Shown: positions 6,315-16,120, numbered from the stretch's first letter. The stretch: DNA of 64,000 nucleotides from Hyalangium ruber (GCF_034259325.1 NZ_JAXIVS010000026.1:24712-88711), one strand, 5' to 3'. Notes: generated by a model from the sequence alone, not told the origin. Translations and numbers: made by a program.

Positions 6315-8756
6315 ATGAGCGACATTCCGCAAGACCCGACCGCGTCAGGCACCCCCGACACCGAAGCTTCGAGCCGTCCCGCCGAGTACATCGCGGACAT
6401 CAGCTTCGAGGACATGAACCTCTCCGAGCCCATCCGGCGCGCCATCACGGAGCGGGGCTACACCCACCCCACCCCCGTGCAGGCCAAGGCCTTCAAGCCC
6501 GCCATGGAGGGACGGGACCTCATCGTTCGCAGCAAGACGGGCACGGGCAAGACGGCTGCCTTCGGCCTGCCGCTGCTGGAGAAGATTCCCGCTGACGAGC
6601 GCCGGGTTCGCGCCCTCATCCTCTGCCCCACGCGCGAGCTGGCGCTCCAGGTGGCCGACGAGCTGAAGCAGCTCGGCAAGCACAAGGGCATCAAGGTCGC
6701 GGCCATCTACGGTGGCGCCTCCATGAAGCAGCAGGAGGACGCGCTGGAGGAAGGCACCCCCATCATCGTCGGCACGCCCGGGCGCGTCTTCGACCACATC
6801 AACCGCGGCAACCTCAAGCTCGACGGGTGCGACCACGCGGTGCTGGATGAGGCCGACGAGATGCTCAACCAGGGCTTCTACGAGGAAGTCACCCGCATCC
6901 TCGACCGCCTCCCGAAGAACCGCCAGGTGCTGCTCTTCAGCGCCACGGTGCCCACGGACATCCAGAACCTGATTGCCCGCTACACCACCAACGCGGAGAC
7001 GCTGCTGCTCTCGGGCGACGTCTTCACGGTGGAGCACATCCACCACATCCGCTACGACGTGTCGGACGCCTTCCCCAAGCCGCGCAACCTCATCTACGTG
7101 CTGGAGAAGGAAGAGCCCCAGAACGCCATCATCTTCTGCAACACGCGGGACGACACGGCGCTGGTGACGGCGGTGCTCAACCGCAACGGCTTCGACGCGG
7201 ACCTGCTCAACGGAGACCTGCCGCAGAAGGAGCGCGAGCGGGTGATGGGCAAGGTGAAGCGCGGCGAGGTGGCCTTCATGGTCGCCACCGACATCGCCGC
7301 CCGCGGCATCGACATCTCCGGGCTGGAGTACGTCATCAACTACTCGCTGCCCGAGGACCCGGCGGTGTACCTGCACCGCGTGGGCCGCACCGGCCGCATC
7401 GGCAACAAGGGCACCGCCATCAACCTCTTCTCCGGTCGCGAGCTGGCCACCTACACCGTGCTCGAGAAGAAGTACGGCATCAAGTTCGAGAAGCGTGACA
7501 TGCCTGCTCCTGAAGAAGCGATGCACCTGTGGACCGAGCGCCACCTGAGGGAGATCCGCGAGGGCGCCTCGGGCAGCGTCTTCGAGGGCTTCCTCCCGCT
7601 GGCCGCTCAGCTCAAGCAGCGCTCGGACGCCGATGACCTGGTGGCCTTCCTGCTCAAGTACTTCTTCAGCCACCTGCGCATGGAGAAGGTGCAGGCCGCG
7701 CAGGAGACCGAGAAGCAGGCCCCGGAGCGCAAGCCCGAGGGCCGGCGCGAGGAGCGCGAGCGTCGGGAAGGCCGCGAGGGCCGCGAGGGCCGCAAGGAGC
7801 GGGGCGAGCGCGGTGAGCGGGGTGAACGCCGAGAGCGCGACCGCGACCGTGACAAGGAGCGTCCTCCGCGCGGTGAGCACGGCGAGCGCCAGCCGCGTCC
7901 TCCCCGTCGGGATGAGCCCCGGCGCCCCGGTGTGTCGCTGGAGGCGGGCCCCGGCGAGGCCAAGCTGTGGGTGAACCTGGGCACCGCGGATGGCATGGGC
8001 CCGGGCAGCATCGCCACGGCCATGGAGGAGGCGGGCGCGCCGGTGGGCAAGATCGTCCGCGCGGAGCTGCGCCCCACCTTCGGCTACGTCTTCGTCGCCG
8101 AGGAGGACTCCGCCGCCTTCGAGGCCCTCAACGGCAAGCAGCACGGCACCAAGACGCTGCGGGTGGAGAAGAGCCGCCCGCGCAGCGAGCGCCCAGAGGG
8201 AGCCCCCCGCCCCGCGCCCTCGCCCGACGCCGGCCCCGGCGAGGTGAAGCTCTGGGTGAACCTGGGCACGGATGACGGCCTGGACGACGCGAAGTTCGTC
8301 GCGGCGCTGGAAGCCGCGGGTGCTCCGGCTGGCAAGGTGCTCCGGCCCCTGCTGCGGCCCACCTATGGCTATGCCTACGTGGCCGAGACCGATGCTCCCG
8401 CCTTCGAGACCGTCAACGGCAAGCCGCATGGCGAGAAGGCCCTGAAGATCGAGCGCCACCGCCCTCGTGGCTCCCGCGACGACCGTCGCCGCGAGCGCAA
8501 GGAGGAGGCGCCCGAGGTGCCGGGGCAGACCCGCATGTGGGTCGGCCTGGGCAAGCAGGACGGGCTGGATGACGCCGCTGTCACCGCCGCGCTCGAGGGG
8601 CTCGGCGCTCCGGCGGGCAAGGTGGTCCGCGTGGAGCTGCGCACCACGTACGCCTACGTCTTCGTCGCCGATGAGGACGCCGCCGCCTTCGAGGCCCTCA
8701 ACGGCAAGCAGCACGGCGAGAAGGCCCTCAAGATCGAACGGGCGAGGAAGCGGTAA
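6315..8756 (+). CDS. DEAD-box ATP-dependent RNA helicase with three DbpA-type RNA-binding domains
   Basis: This is an 813-residue protein. The core (~residues 20-370) has every DEAD motif: Q motif (YTHPTPVQ), motif I TGTGKT near residue 76, Ia PTRELALQ, TPGR, motif II DEAD near 179, SAT, and RGIDI followed by HRVGRTGR. It couples ATP hydrolysis to RNA duplex unwinding, as in CsdA/DeaD for ribosome assembly and cold adaptation. Next is an Arg/Glu/Gly-rich basic linker (~460-540). The C-terminus has three consecutive ~75-residue repeats, each with the DbpA-RBD pattern [KR][LM]WVxLGxxDG...GAPxGKxxR...FV/YV...A[AF]E...NGKxHGxK. Usual family members carry one such domain. A start at 6291 would only add eight residues. 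Confidence 0.9.
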   Translation: MSDIPQDPTASGTPDTEASSRPAEYIADISFEDMNLSEPIRRAITERGYTHPTPVQAKAFKPAMEGRDLIVRSKTGTGKTAAFGLPLLEKIPADERRVRALILCPTRELALQVADELKQLGKHKGIKVAAIYGGASMKQQEDALEEGTPIIVGTPGRVFDHINRGNLKLDGCDHAVLDEADEMLNQGFYEEVTRILDRLPKNRQVLLFSATVPTDIQNLIARYTTNAETLLLSGDVFTVEHIHHIRYDVSDAFPKPRNLIYVLEKEEPQNAIIFCNTRDDTALVTAVLNRNGFDADLLNGDLPQKERERVMGKVKRGEVAFMVATDIAARGIDISGLEYVINYSLPEDPAVYLHRVGRTGRIGNKGTAINLFSGRELATYTVLEKKYGIKFEKRDMPAPEEAMHLWTERHLREIREGASGSVFEGFLPLAAQLKQRSDADDLVAFLLKYFFSHLRMEKVQAAQETEKQAPERKPEGRREERERREGREGREGRKERGERGERGERRERDRDRDKERPPRGEHGERQPRPPRRDEPRRPGVSLEAGPGEAKLWVNLGTADGMGPGSIATAMEEAGAPVGKIVRAELRPTFGYVFVAEEDSAAFEALNGKQHGTKTLRVEKSRPRSERPEGAPRPAPSPDAGPGEVKLWVNLGTDDGLDDAKFVAALEAAGAPAGKVLRPLLRPTYGYAYVAETDAPAFETVNGKPHGEKALKIERHRPRGSRDDRRRERKEEAPEVPGQTRMWVGLGKQDGLDDAAVTAALEGLGAPAGKVVRVELRTTYAYVFVADEDAAAFEALNGKQHGEKALKIERARKR
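7960..8750 (+). repeat. Three tandem ~285-bp coding repeats (DbpA-like RNA-binding units)
   Basis: Units begin near 7960, 8245 and 8530 within the helicase gene. Each encodes W-V-x-L-G at the start and GKxHGxK[AT]L[RK][IV]E at the end, and the units are separated by short Arg/Pro-rich linkers. The second and third copies are close even at DNA level (the run encoding HGEKALKIER is near-identical). This points to recent internal duplication. Confidence 0.85.
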
Positions 8757-8803
8757 CCGTCTCGATGTATCGACAGCTCAACCGGGGTGGGGGCCTGAGC
8801 TCC

Positions 8804-9316
8804 TCACTCCGCCCCTCTTCCGGAGGGAGTCCTGGCCCTGCGGGCGCGGTGGTAGTGCGCCACGCACAGCCCGCGCGCCAGCACGGGGCGTCCACACCCG
8901 GGCTCCGCGCAGCCCTCCGGCTCCGGGGGCCTGAGCTCCGGACGGGGCCGCGACTCGCTGAACATCAGCTCCGCCACCGCCATCAGCCGGTCCACGTCCC
9001 CACGCGACAGCCCGCGCGCGCGGGCGAAGTGTACCAGCCGCTCCGCTCCGGCCTCGTCCTCCTCCTCGGCCCGGAACAGCTCGGACAGCGGCAGCCCCAG
9101 CGCCGCCGCCACCTGGAGCAGCGTCTCGTAGCTGGGGCTGCGCTCCCCTCGCTCCAGCAGCGAGGCGAAGCTCACGGAGATGCCGCAGCGCGCGGCGAAG
9201 TCCTCCTGAGTCAGCCCACTCCGCTCGCGCAGGGCACGAATTCGGCGCGCGAGCCCTTGCAGGTAACCGCTCGTCTCCGGGGCGTGCGTCGGACCGGGCC
9301 GCATTCCGTCCGTCAT
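8804..9316 (-). CDS. XRE-family transcriptional regulator with a C-terminal Cys/His cluster
   Basis: This is a 170-residue protein. Residues ~19-80 are a lambda-repressor-type helix-turn-helix (LARRIRALRERSGLTQEDFA, then GISVSFASLLERGERSPSYE), followed by a dimerisation-like helix (LVHFARARGLSRGDVDRLM). The C-terminal 40 residues carry CAEPGCGRPVLARGLCVAHYHR, a CxxxxC...C..H arrangement that looks like a small metal-binding knuckle seen in phage and actinobacterial DNA-binding proteins. The gene diverges from glutamate dehydrogenase across 89 bp and may regulate it. That link is inferred only from position. A start at 9304 (MRPGP...) is also possible. Confidence 0.82.
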   Translation of the reverse strand: MTDGMRPGPTHAPETSGYLQGLARRIRALRERSGLTQEDFAARCGISVSFASLLERGERSPSYETLLQVAAALGLPLSELFRAEEEDEAGAERLVHFARARGLSRGDVDRLMAVAELMFSESRPRPELRPPEPEGCAEPGCGRPVLARGLCVAHYHRARRARTPSGRGAE

Positions 9317-9405
9317 GCTAGCCCACCCCCGCGGCTAATTTCTCGCGCCCGCTCCACCTGCACCCCACAATCGCCCCTGATCCGTCGGGAGGGAGTCACT
9401 CACCC

Positions 9406-10635
9406 ATGAACGCCTTCGAGGAGACCAACTACTACTTCCGCAAGGCCGCGCGCATCATGGACGTGGGCACTCCCATCGAGACGCTGCTCGCCACGCCCCT
9501 GCGCGAGGTGAAGGTGCAGGTCTCCATCGAGATGGACTCCGGGGAGATCCGCACCTTCCCCGGCTACCGCATCCAGCACGACAACAGCCGCGGCCCCATG
9601 AAGGGCGGCCTGCGCTTCCACCCCCGGCTCGATCAGGCCGAGTGCGTCTCGCTCGCCTCGCTGATGACGTGGAAGACGGCCGTGGCCAACCTGCCCTACG
9701 GCGGCGCCAAGGGCGGCATTACGTGCGACCCCAGCCAGCTGTCGCTCAAGGAGCTGGAGCGCCTGACGCGCAAGTACGTGGACCAGGTGCAGGACGTCAT
9801 CGGCCCCACCCGGGACATCCCCGCCCCGGACGTCAACACCAACCCCCAGGTGATGGCGTGGATCATGGACCAGTACTCGCGCTTCCATGGCCACTCGCCG
9901 GCGGTGGTGACGGGCAAGCCGCTAGAGCTCTACGGCTCCAAGGGCCGCGAGGCCGCCACCGGCCGCGGGCTGCTCTACATCTGCCGGGAGATCCTCCGCG
10001 ACGTACACCTGCCGATGAAGGGGGCGCGCTTCGCGATCCAGGGCTTCGGCAACGTGGGCAGCCACGTGGCGCGGTTGCTCTGGGAGGACGGCGCCACGGT
10101 GGTGGCGGTGGCGGACGTGCTCGGCGGCGTGAAGAACCCGCAGGGGCTCGACATCCCCAGCCTCTTCGAGCACGTGCAGCGCACCGGCACGGTGACGGGC
10201 TACTCCAGCGGCCAGCCCTGCTCCAACGAGGAGGTGCTGGCCACCGATTGCGAGGTGCTCATCCCCGCGGCGCTCGGCCACGTGCTCACCCGGGAGAACG
10301 CCAACGCCGTGCGCGCCCGCCTCATCATCGAGGGCGCCAACGGCCCCACCACCCCCGAGGCGGACGATCTGCTGGAGAAGCGCGGCATCCTCGTGGTGCC
10401 CGACATCCTCGCCAGCATCGGCGGCGTCACGGTGAGCTACTTCGAGTGGGTGCAGAACCTGCAGCACATGGCGTGGGAAGAAGAGCGGGTGAACGCCGAG
10501 CTGGAGCGCACCATCAAGGAGGCCTACGAGCGCGTGGCGCAGATCGCCCGCTCGCGCAAGGTGCCGCTGCGCACCGCCGCCTTCATCCTCGCCATCGGCC
10601 GGGTGGGCAAGGCCACGGTGATGCGCGGCATCTAA
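9406..10635 (+). CDS. gdhA: Glutamate dehydrogenase (Glu/Leu/Phe/Val dehydrogenase family)
   Basis: This is a 409-residue cytoplasmic enzyme that interconverts L-glutamate and 2-oxoglutarate plus ammonia using NAD(P). The substrate-binding lysines lie in RGPMKGGLRFHP (Lys66) and MTWKTAVANLPYGGAKGG (Lys90 and the catalytic Lys102). The catalytic aspartate is Asp142 in DIPAPDVNTN. The Rossmann nucleotide-binding turn is IQGFGNVGSH (~211-220). Its length matches the short hexameric NAD-linked GDHs. A GGGAGGGAG ribosome-binding site precedes ATG 9406. It ends 4 bp before the convergent histidine kinase gene. Leucine dehydrogenases share these motifs, but 'glutamate' is favoured by overall resemblance (EETNYYFRKAARIM start). 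Confidence 0.9.
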   Translation: MNAFEETNYYFRKAARIMDVGTPIETLLATPLREVKVQVSIEMDSGEIRTFPGYRIQHDNSRGPMKGGLRFHPRLDQAECVSLASLMTWKTAVANLPYGGAKGGITCDPSQLSLKELERLTRKYVDQVQDVIGPTRDIPAPDVNTNPQVMAWIMDQYSRFHGHSPAVVTGKPLELYGSKGREAATGRGLLYICREILRDVHLPMKGARFAIQGFGNVGSHVARLLWEDGATVVAVADVLGGVKNPQGLDIPSLFEHVQRTGTVTGYSSGQPCSNEEVLATDCEVLIPAALGHVLTRENANAVRARLIIEGANGPTTPEADDLLEKRGILVVPDILASIGGVTVSYFEWVQNLQHMAWEEERVNAELERTIKEAYERVAQIARSRKVPLRTAAFILAIGRVGKATVMRGI

Positions 10636-10639
10636 CGGC

Positions 10640-13213
10640 TCACGAGGGCAGCAGCGGCAGACTCACCGTGAAGGTGGCGCCCTGGTGGGGCGCGCTCTCC
10701 ACGGCGATGGTGCCGCCCAGCGCCTCGACGATCTGCCGGGTGATGTAGAGCCCCAGCCCGAGCCCGCCATAGTGGCGGTCGGACACCGCGCGCTCGAACT
10801 TCTCGAAGATGCGCCCCACGAGCTTGGCCTCGACGCCGATGCCCTCGTCTCGCACCGTCAGCCGGGCGTGGCCGTCCACCGCCTCCACGCGCACGTGGAT
10901 GGGCTTGCCCGCACCGTACTTGAGGGCATTGGACAAGAGGTTCGTCACCACCTGCTCCAGCCGCAGCCGGTCCCAGTTCCCCAGGATGGGCTCCTCGGCA
11001 TGCACCTCCAGCCGGCCCCCTGTCCGCTCTGCCTCCAGCTCGAAGCGGGAGACCACCTCGAGCACCAGGCCCAGCAGGTCCACCTCCTCCAGCACCAGCT
11101 TCAGGCGCCCGCCGCTGATGCGCGCCACGTCGAGCAGATCATTGATGAGGTCCGACAGGCGCTTGACCTGACGGCGCATCATCTCCACGTCACGGGCCAG
11201 TTGCTCGGTGGCATCCACGGCCTGCTCTCCCGCGGTCATCCGCTCCAGGGACTGGAGCTTGAGGCTCAGCGGGGTGAGGGGCGTCTTCAGCTCGTGGCTG
11301 GCGACGGACAGGAAGTCATCCCTCAGCCGCACGGCTTCCTGCGCCGTCTTGAGCAGGCGCATGTTCTGGATGGTGAGCCCCGCCCGGTCCGCCATCTCCT
11401 GCAGGAAGTCCTGATCCTCCAGCGTGTAGGGGTGTCCGGGCTGCCCTCGGGACACCCCCAGCGTGCCGATGATTCGTCCCTGGGCGCGCAGCGGTACGAG
11501 GAGGGAGCTGTGCAGACCGAAGCGCTCCACGAACTCGCGCGTCGGGGGCGGCATGGACTCGAGCAGCCCCTCCTGGGGAATCCGTACCTGCAGGATGGGG
11601 CGGCCCGTCTTCACCACCTTCACGGCCGGTCCCTCGGCATGCTGGAAGGGCCCATACATGGCGGTCTTGATCAGCTTCCGGGCCGCGGGGTCCGGATGGT
11701 AGGCGGCCACGACATCAAGGGTCCCGCTCTCCTCATCGAGCAGCGTCAGCACGCAGCACTCGCCCAGCGTCTCCCCGCCCAGCCGCGCCAGCTGCTCCAG
11801 GGCCGCGTTGAAGTCCGTCGTCGCCTGGGCCAGCACCGTCGAGGTATCCGCCAGGGCGCGCAGCCGCGCCTGCGCCCGCTTCTCCTGCTGAATGTCGTAG
11901 AAGGCGACCACGCCCCCGGTGATGCGGCCCTCGTGGCGGATGGGCGCCCCACCTACCCGGACCCAGGCCATGACGCCGTCCCCTCTGCGTAAGAGGATGT
12001 CATCGCCATCCACCGTCTCTCCCTGGAGCGTCCGCGCCAGGGGCCACTCGTGCGCCTCCACCCGCTGCCCATCCCCGCGGAAGCCCACCCACTTCTGATA
12101 GCTCTCCAGGTTCTCCGCGGCGGGCGGGGGCTTGCGCAGGATGCGCTCGACCTGCGCATTGGCGAAGGTGATGCGCCCGTTGGGAGCCTCCGCGAGGATG
12201 ACGCCCGCCGGCAGGTTGTCCAACACCTCCTGGAGCCGCGCCCGCTCCTCGGCCAGCTCGCGCACCAGCCGCGCGCGCTCTCCCTCGGCCTTCCGCAGCT
12301 CGGTGACGTCCAGGGTGATGCCCGTCATCGCCACCACGGTGCCATCCGCCCCGCGCACCGGGCTGCCCCGCGCCACGACCCAGCGCAGCGCGCCCTCGGG
12401 CGTCCGCACCCGGTACTCGGCCGCGTAGTCCACGCCCTGGGAGATGGCCCGCTCCATGGCCTCGCTCATGGCGGGCTGGTCCTCGGGGTGGATCAGCGGG
12501 CACAGCTTCGGCAAGGAGGACAGGTCGGCCTCCGGCGGCAGCTCGAAGGTGGCCTTGAAGCCCTCGGAGCACTGGAGCTTCCCCGTGGCCAGCTCGAGCT
12601 GCCAGTGGCCCAGGCCGCCCGCCTTCAGCACGCGCTGCAGCCGCGCCTCCTCCGCGTCGCGGATCGTCAGCTCGGCCGTCACGTCCTTGTAGGCGATGGC
12701 GACGTGGCGCACCTCGTTTCCCGGGCCCTTCAGCGGGAACAAGGAGCAGGAGATGGCGGCGCGCTTCGCCTCCGGCACCTGGATGTGCTTCAGCTCCTTC
12801 GGGTCGTACCAGAAGATGGGCGTCTGCAGCGTCTCGCCCTGGAAGGCCCGGCGGAAGAGCGCGTCCACGCCCTGCCGACGCGTCACCTCATCCTGGAAGA
12901 GGTTGTACTCGGGCGGAGGCTCGGCGCCGAACATCTCCCGGTAGGCGGGGTTGATGAGCAGGCATTGCCCCTCGGCGCTGAAGACGGCGTAGGGCACGGG
13001 CGAGTGGGTGAACAGGCCCTCTAGCAGGCCCAGCGGATCCGCCATGGCCGCCAGCTGGTTCCGCACGGAAGCCTCGGGCTTCAGGCTCCGTTTGGGAGCC
13101 TTCGGCTTCTTGCGCGGGGCCACGCGCGGCGCGTTGCCTCCCGAACGTCTCGAGAGAACCGTGGAGCCTTTCTTCCTGCGTTGCTGGGGCTTGCCCCCCT
13201 TGGCCCTGGGCAT
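10640..13213 (-). CDS. Multi-PAS, GAF-containing hybrid-free sensor histidine kinase
   Basis: This is an 857-residue protein counted from ATG 13213, which has a CAGGGGG site immediately upstream (the frame stays open to 13264). The N-terminal ~45 residues are basic and Lys/Arg-rich. Then come three PAS domains (~45-165, ~180-310 with YRVRTPEGALRWVVARGSPV, and ~325-450) and a GAF domain (~465-610). The HisKA helix carries phospho-acceptor His640 in SVASHELKTPLTPL. The ATPase domain shows N-box NLLSNALKYG, G1 DEGIGV, F-box FEKFERA and G2 GGLGLGLYI. There is no membrane segment and no receiver domain, so it is a soluble sensor that must phosphorylate a separate regulator. No partner lies adjacent. 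Confidence 0.9.
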   Translation of the reverse strand: MPRAKGGKPQQRRKKGSTVLSRRSGGNAPRVAPRKKPKAPKRSLKPEASVRNQLAAMADPLGLLEGLFTHSPVPYAVFSAEGQCLLINPAYREMFGAEPPPEYNLFQDEVTRRQGVDALFRRAFQGETLQTPIFWYDPKELKHIQVPEAKRAAISCSLFPLKGPGNEVRHVAIAYKDVTAELTIRDAEEARLQRVLKAGGLGHWQLELATGKLQCSEGFKATFELPPEADLSSLPKLCPLIHPEDQPAMSEAMERAISQGVDYAAEYRVRTPEGALRWVVARGSPVRGADGTVVAMTGITLDVTELRKAEGERARLVRELAEERARLQEVLDNLPAGVILAEAPNGRITFANAQVERILRKPPPAAENLESYQKWVGFRGDGQRVEAHEWPLARTLQGETVDGDDILLRRGDGVMAWVRVGGAPIRHEGRITGGVVAFYDIQQEKRAQARLRALADTSTVLAQATTDFNAALEQLARLGGETLGECCVLTLLDEESGTLDVVAAYHPDPAARKLIKTAMYGPFQHAEGPAVKVVKTGRPILQVRIPQEGLLESMPPPTREFVERFGLHSSLLVPLRAQGRIIGTLGVSRGQPGHPYTLEDQDFLQEMADRAGLTIQNMRLLKTAQEAVRLRDDFLSVASHELKTPLTPLSLKLQSLERMTAGEQAVDATEQLARDVEMMRRQVKRLSDLINDLLDVARISGGRLKLVLEEVDLLGLVLEVVSRFELEAERTGGRLEVHAEEPILGNWDRLRLEQVVTNLLSNALKYGAGKPIHVRVEAVDGHARLTVRDEGIGVEAKLVGRIFEKFERAVSDRHYGGLGLGLYITRQIVEALGGTIAVESAPHQGATFTVSLPLLPS

Positions 13214-13340
13214 AACCCCCTGAGTAACACAGGGAAAAGTCGAAGGCCCGGTGCCCCACCTCAATTCTTCGCACCTGCAACTTCATTCCCATACTCCCTG
13301 CCCCTTTCGCGCACGGGCGGCTTCCGCTATGGGGCGCGCC

Positions 13341-14561
13341 ATGGTGAACCTTCAGGACATCCTCGCCGCGCGCGAGCGCATCCGCGGCGCCATCCGGCCC
13401 TCGCCCTGCCCCGCCTCGGACTATTTCAAGGAGCGCACGGGCTGCGCGGCCCTGTGGTTCAAGATGGAGAACCTGCAGCGCACCGGCGCCTTCAAGGAGC
13501 GCGGGGCGCTCAACAAGCTGCTGACGCTCAGCGCCGAGGAGAAGGCGCGCGGAGTCATTGCCGCCTCGGCGGGCAACCACGCGCAGGGGCTCGCCTACCA
13601 CGCGCTGCGGCTGGGGGTGAAGGCGACCATCGTCATGCCCGAGCGCACCCCGCTCATCAAGGTGGCGCGCACGCGAGATGAGTACAAGGCGCACGTGGTG
13701 CTCAAGGGCACCAACTTCGACGAGGCCTACGCCGAGGCCGTGCGCCTGCAGAAAGAGCGGGACCTCGTCTTCGTCCACCCCTTCAATGATCCGCAGGTGA
13801 TCGCGGGCCAGGGCACCATCGGGCTGGAGTTGCTGGAGCAGACGCCGTTCGTGGACATGGTGGTGGTGCCCATCGGTGGTGGCGGACTCATCTCCGGCAT
13901 CGCCTGCGCGCTGAAGGAGACCAACCCGCGCATCCAGGTGGTGGGCGTGCAGACCGAGGCGCTGGCCAGCATGAAGGCCTCGCTGGACGCGGGGAGCGTG
14001 GTGGAGGTCGCCCCAGGCAGCACCATCGCCGAGGGCATCGCGGTGCGACGGCCGGGCGAGCTTACCTACGCCATGGTGCGCAAGTACGTGGACCAGGTCG
14101 TCACGGTGGATGAGGAGGAGATCGCCAACGCCATCCTGATGATGCTGGAGCAGGAGAAGAGCGTGGTGGAGGGCGCGGGCGCGGTGGGCGTGGCCGCGCT
14201 GCTGAACAACCACGTGCCCCAGGCGGCGGGCAAGGGCGTGGTGGTGCTGCTGGGCGGCGGCAACATCGACATGAACGTCATCAGCCGCATCATCGAGCGC
14301 GGCCTGGTGAAGGCCGGGCGTCTGGTTCGGCTGGAGGTGCGCTTGCCGGACCGGCCGGGAATGCTCGCGCGACTGACGACGCAGATCGCCGAGCAGCGCG
14401 CCAACATCGTGGAGATCCACCACAACCGCGCCTTCTCGAAGAAGGCAGGGCTGGGCGAGGTGATGGTGGAGGTGACGCTGGAGACCACCGGCCGCCCCCA
14501 CATCCAGGAGCTGATGGAGGGCCTGGGCGGTCAGGGCTGGCAGGTGTCGGAGGAGACGTAA
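13341..14561 (+). CDS. ilvA: Threonine ammonia-lyase (threonine dehydratase)
   Basis: This is a 406-residue PLP enzyme converting L-threonine to 2-oxobutyrate and ammonia, either for isoleucine synthesis or threonine breakdown. Lys52 in RTGAFKERGA is the Schiff-base lysine. SAGNHAQG binds the substrate carboxylate and IGGGGLISG binds the cofactor phosphate. Residues ~325-405 form one ACT-like regulatory domain (VRLPDRPGMLARLTTQIAE). This short-regulatory-tail form resembles the catabolic/ActDeh-type enzyme rather than E. coli IlvA with two ACT-like domains. I chose ATG 13341, just before the conserved LQDILAARERI. An in-frame start at 13251 would add 30 low-complexity residues. It diverges from the histidine kinase gene. 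Confidence 0.9.
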   Translation: MVNLQDILAARERIRGAIRPSPCPASDYFKERTGCAALWFKMENLQRTGAFKERGALNKLLTLSAEEKARGVIAASAGNHAQGLAYHALRLGVKATIVMPERTPLIKVARTRDEYKAHVVLKGTNFDEAYAEAVRLQKERDLVFVHPFNDPQVIAGQGTIGLELLEQTPFVDMVVVPIGGGGLISGIACALKETNPRIQVVGVQTEALASMKASLDAGSVVEVAPGSTIAEGIAVRRPGELTYAMVRKYVDQVVTVDEEEIANAILMMLEQEKSVVEGAGAVGVAALLNNHVPQAAGKGVVVLLGGGNIDMNVISRIIERGLVKAGRLVRLEVRLPDRPGMLARLTTQIAEQRANIVEIHHNRAFSKKAGLGEVMVEVTLETTGRPHIQELMEGLGGQGWQVSEET

Positions 14562-14612
14562 GCGGGAGGGGGTCTTCTACGCCCCATGCCTGCTCGGCCA
14601 TACTGGCCCCTC

Positions 14613-15983
14613 ATGAGCCCCCTGCTCCTCGCCCTCCTGCTCACCGCCGCGCCCCCGCCCCAGCAAGCCCAGCAGCTCGCCAAGGCAAAGAAGTGGGAGG
14701 ACCTGTACCTCGCCTATTCCTCCGCGGACCCCACCGGCTACTCGGACGAGCAGCGCAAGGCCATCGCCGGTCCGCTGCTCAAGGGCTGCGAGGCGCTCGT
14801 CGCCAATGACGCGGTGATGGCGTTCTCGCTCGGCGATCGCTCCGTCGCCTTCGAGGAGACCGCCTCCGGCCTCCGCTGCCTGGCCCGCGCCGCGCTCGCC
14901 ACGGATCAACGCGGCACCGCCGAAGAGGCCCTGCGCAAGGGCCTGGAGCGCTTCCCCAAGGAAGGTGCCTTCGGGCTGGAGCTAGGCAAGCTGCTCCTGG
15001 GCGACAAGGACGCGCCCGGCGCCATCGAGGCCCTGAGCAAGGTTCCCACCAAGGGCCCCCAGGCCGCCGAGGCGAAGAAGCTGCTCCAGAAGGCCAAGAG
15101 CCTCTCGGCCGAGGAAGGCAAGGCCCGCGCCGAGGTCGAGAACATCGAGCGGCGCATGTCCGGAGAGGGCCCCGGCCCCCGCGGCTCGACGCAGCCCGCT
15201 ATCGCCCGGGACGAGGGCAACACGCAGCCCACCAGCCTCACCTACGAGTCCGGCGTGGGCGAGGACGGCATGCGAACCCGCGCCAACCGGCGCTTCGTCA
15301 TGAAGTACTTCAACAACAACCGCGACTTCGGCCAGCGCGCCGAGTACGAGGGCCGCGTCATCGCCACCCTCGAGGAGGCCTACGAGCACACCCGGAGCAT
15401 CCTCGGCGAGGCGCGCGAGGGCCCCGTGGACGTCATCCTCTACACCCGCCAGGAGTTCCGCACCCACATGGGCTCCAGCCTGGCCAACGCCGCCGCCGGC
15501 CTGTACTCGGACCAGGCCATCCGCATCAACGATGCGGCCGAGCTCACCCAGCAGACCAAGGCCACCCTCGTCCACGAGTACGTCCACGCCGCCGTGGATG
15601 AATTCTGCGGCGGCGGCCACCGCCTGCCCACCTGGCTCAACGAGGGCCTGGCCGAGTACGTGGAATGGCGCTACCTCGGCGGCGACGGCCCCCCTGTCCT
15701 GGTGGGTAACGCCCTGCGAGGCGCCGCCCGCGCCGGCCGCCTGCCCAGCCTCACCGCCCTGTCCCAGGGAGCCCTCATCCAGACCTCGGACCCCGCCATG
15801 GCTTACGCCACCTCGGCCGTGGCCGTCCGGGAGTTGATGAACCGGGGCGGCGCCGCCCGGCTGCTCGCCCTCATCCGCGACGTCGGCCAGGGCACCCCCT
15901 TCGACCAGGCGCTCCAGTCCCAGTATGGGATGGACGTCGCCAAGCTGGACGAAGAGGTGAAGTCCTCCCTCTCCAAGAGGTAG
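14613..15983 (+). CDS. Secreted gluzincin (peptidase MA-like) metalloprotease with helical N-terminal region
   Basis: This is a 457-residue protein. The start at 14613 gives a clean signal peptide (MSPLLLALLLTAAPPP, cleaved near residue 15-20). Residues ~20-190 are alpha-helical TPR-like repeats with Ala/Lys/Glu periodicity (WEDLYLAYSS, GTAEEALRKGLERFP). The peptidase part (~230-430) holds the zinc motif HEYVH (His321, Glu322, His325) and the downstream LNEGLAEYVEW providing the third ligand glutamate. This is the peptidase MA/M61-like gluzincin arrangement. It presumably acts in the periplasm or outside the cell; the substrate is unknown. An upstream ATG at 14586 would place extra polar residues before the signal and is less likely. 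Confidence 0.83.
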   Translation: MSPLLLALLLTAAPPPQQAQQLAKAKKWEDLYLAYSSADPTGYSDEQRKAIAGPLLKGCEALVANDAVMAFSLGDRSVAFEETASGLRCLARAALATDQRGTAEEALRKGLERFPKEGAFGLELGKLLLGDKDAPGAIEALSKVPTKGPQAAEAKKLLQKAKSLSAEEGKARAEVENIERRMSGEGPGPRGSTQPAIARDEGNTQPTSLTYESGVGEDGMRTRANRRFVMKYFNNNRDFGQRAEYEGRVIATLEEAYEHTRSILGEAREGPVDVILYTRQEFRTHMGSSLANAAAGLYSDQAIRINDAAELTQQTKATLVHEYVHAAVDEFCGGGHRLPTWLNEGLAEYVEWRYLGGDGPPVLVGNALRGAARAGRLPSLTALSQGALIQTSDPAMAYATSAVAVRELMNRGGAARLLALIRDVGQGTPFDQALQSQYGMDVAKLDEEVKSSLSKR

Positions 15984-16120
15984 CGGGCGGGCGAGCCATT
16001 CTGATCCGTTTACCCACCGCTCCGAGTCTGCCTACACTCCCCCCCTCAAAATTTGCGCTTCAGGCGTTCTGGCGGGAACCTCGGCCTGCCCTTATGCCCT
16101 ACCCGTAGCAAGGTGGACGG

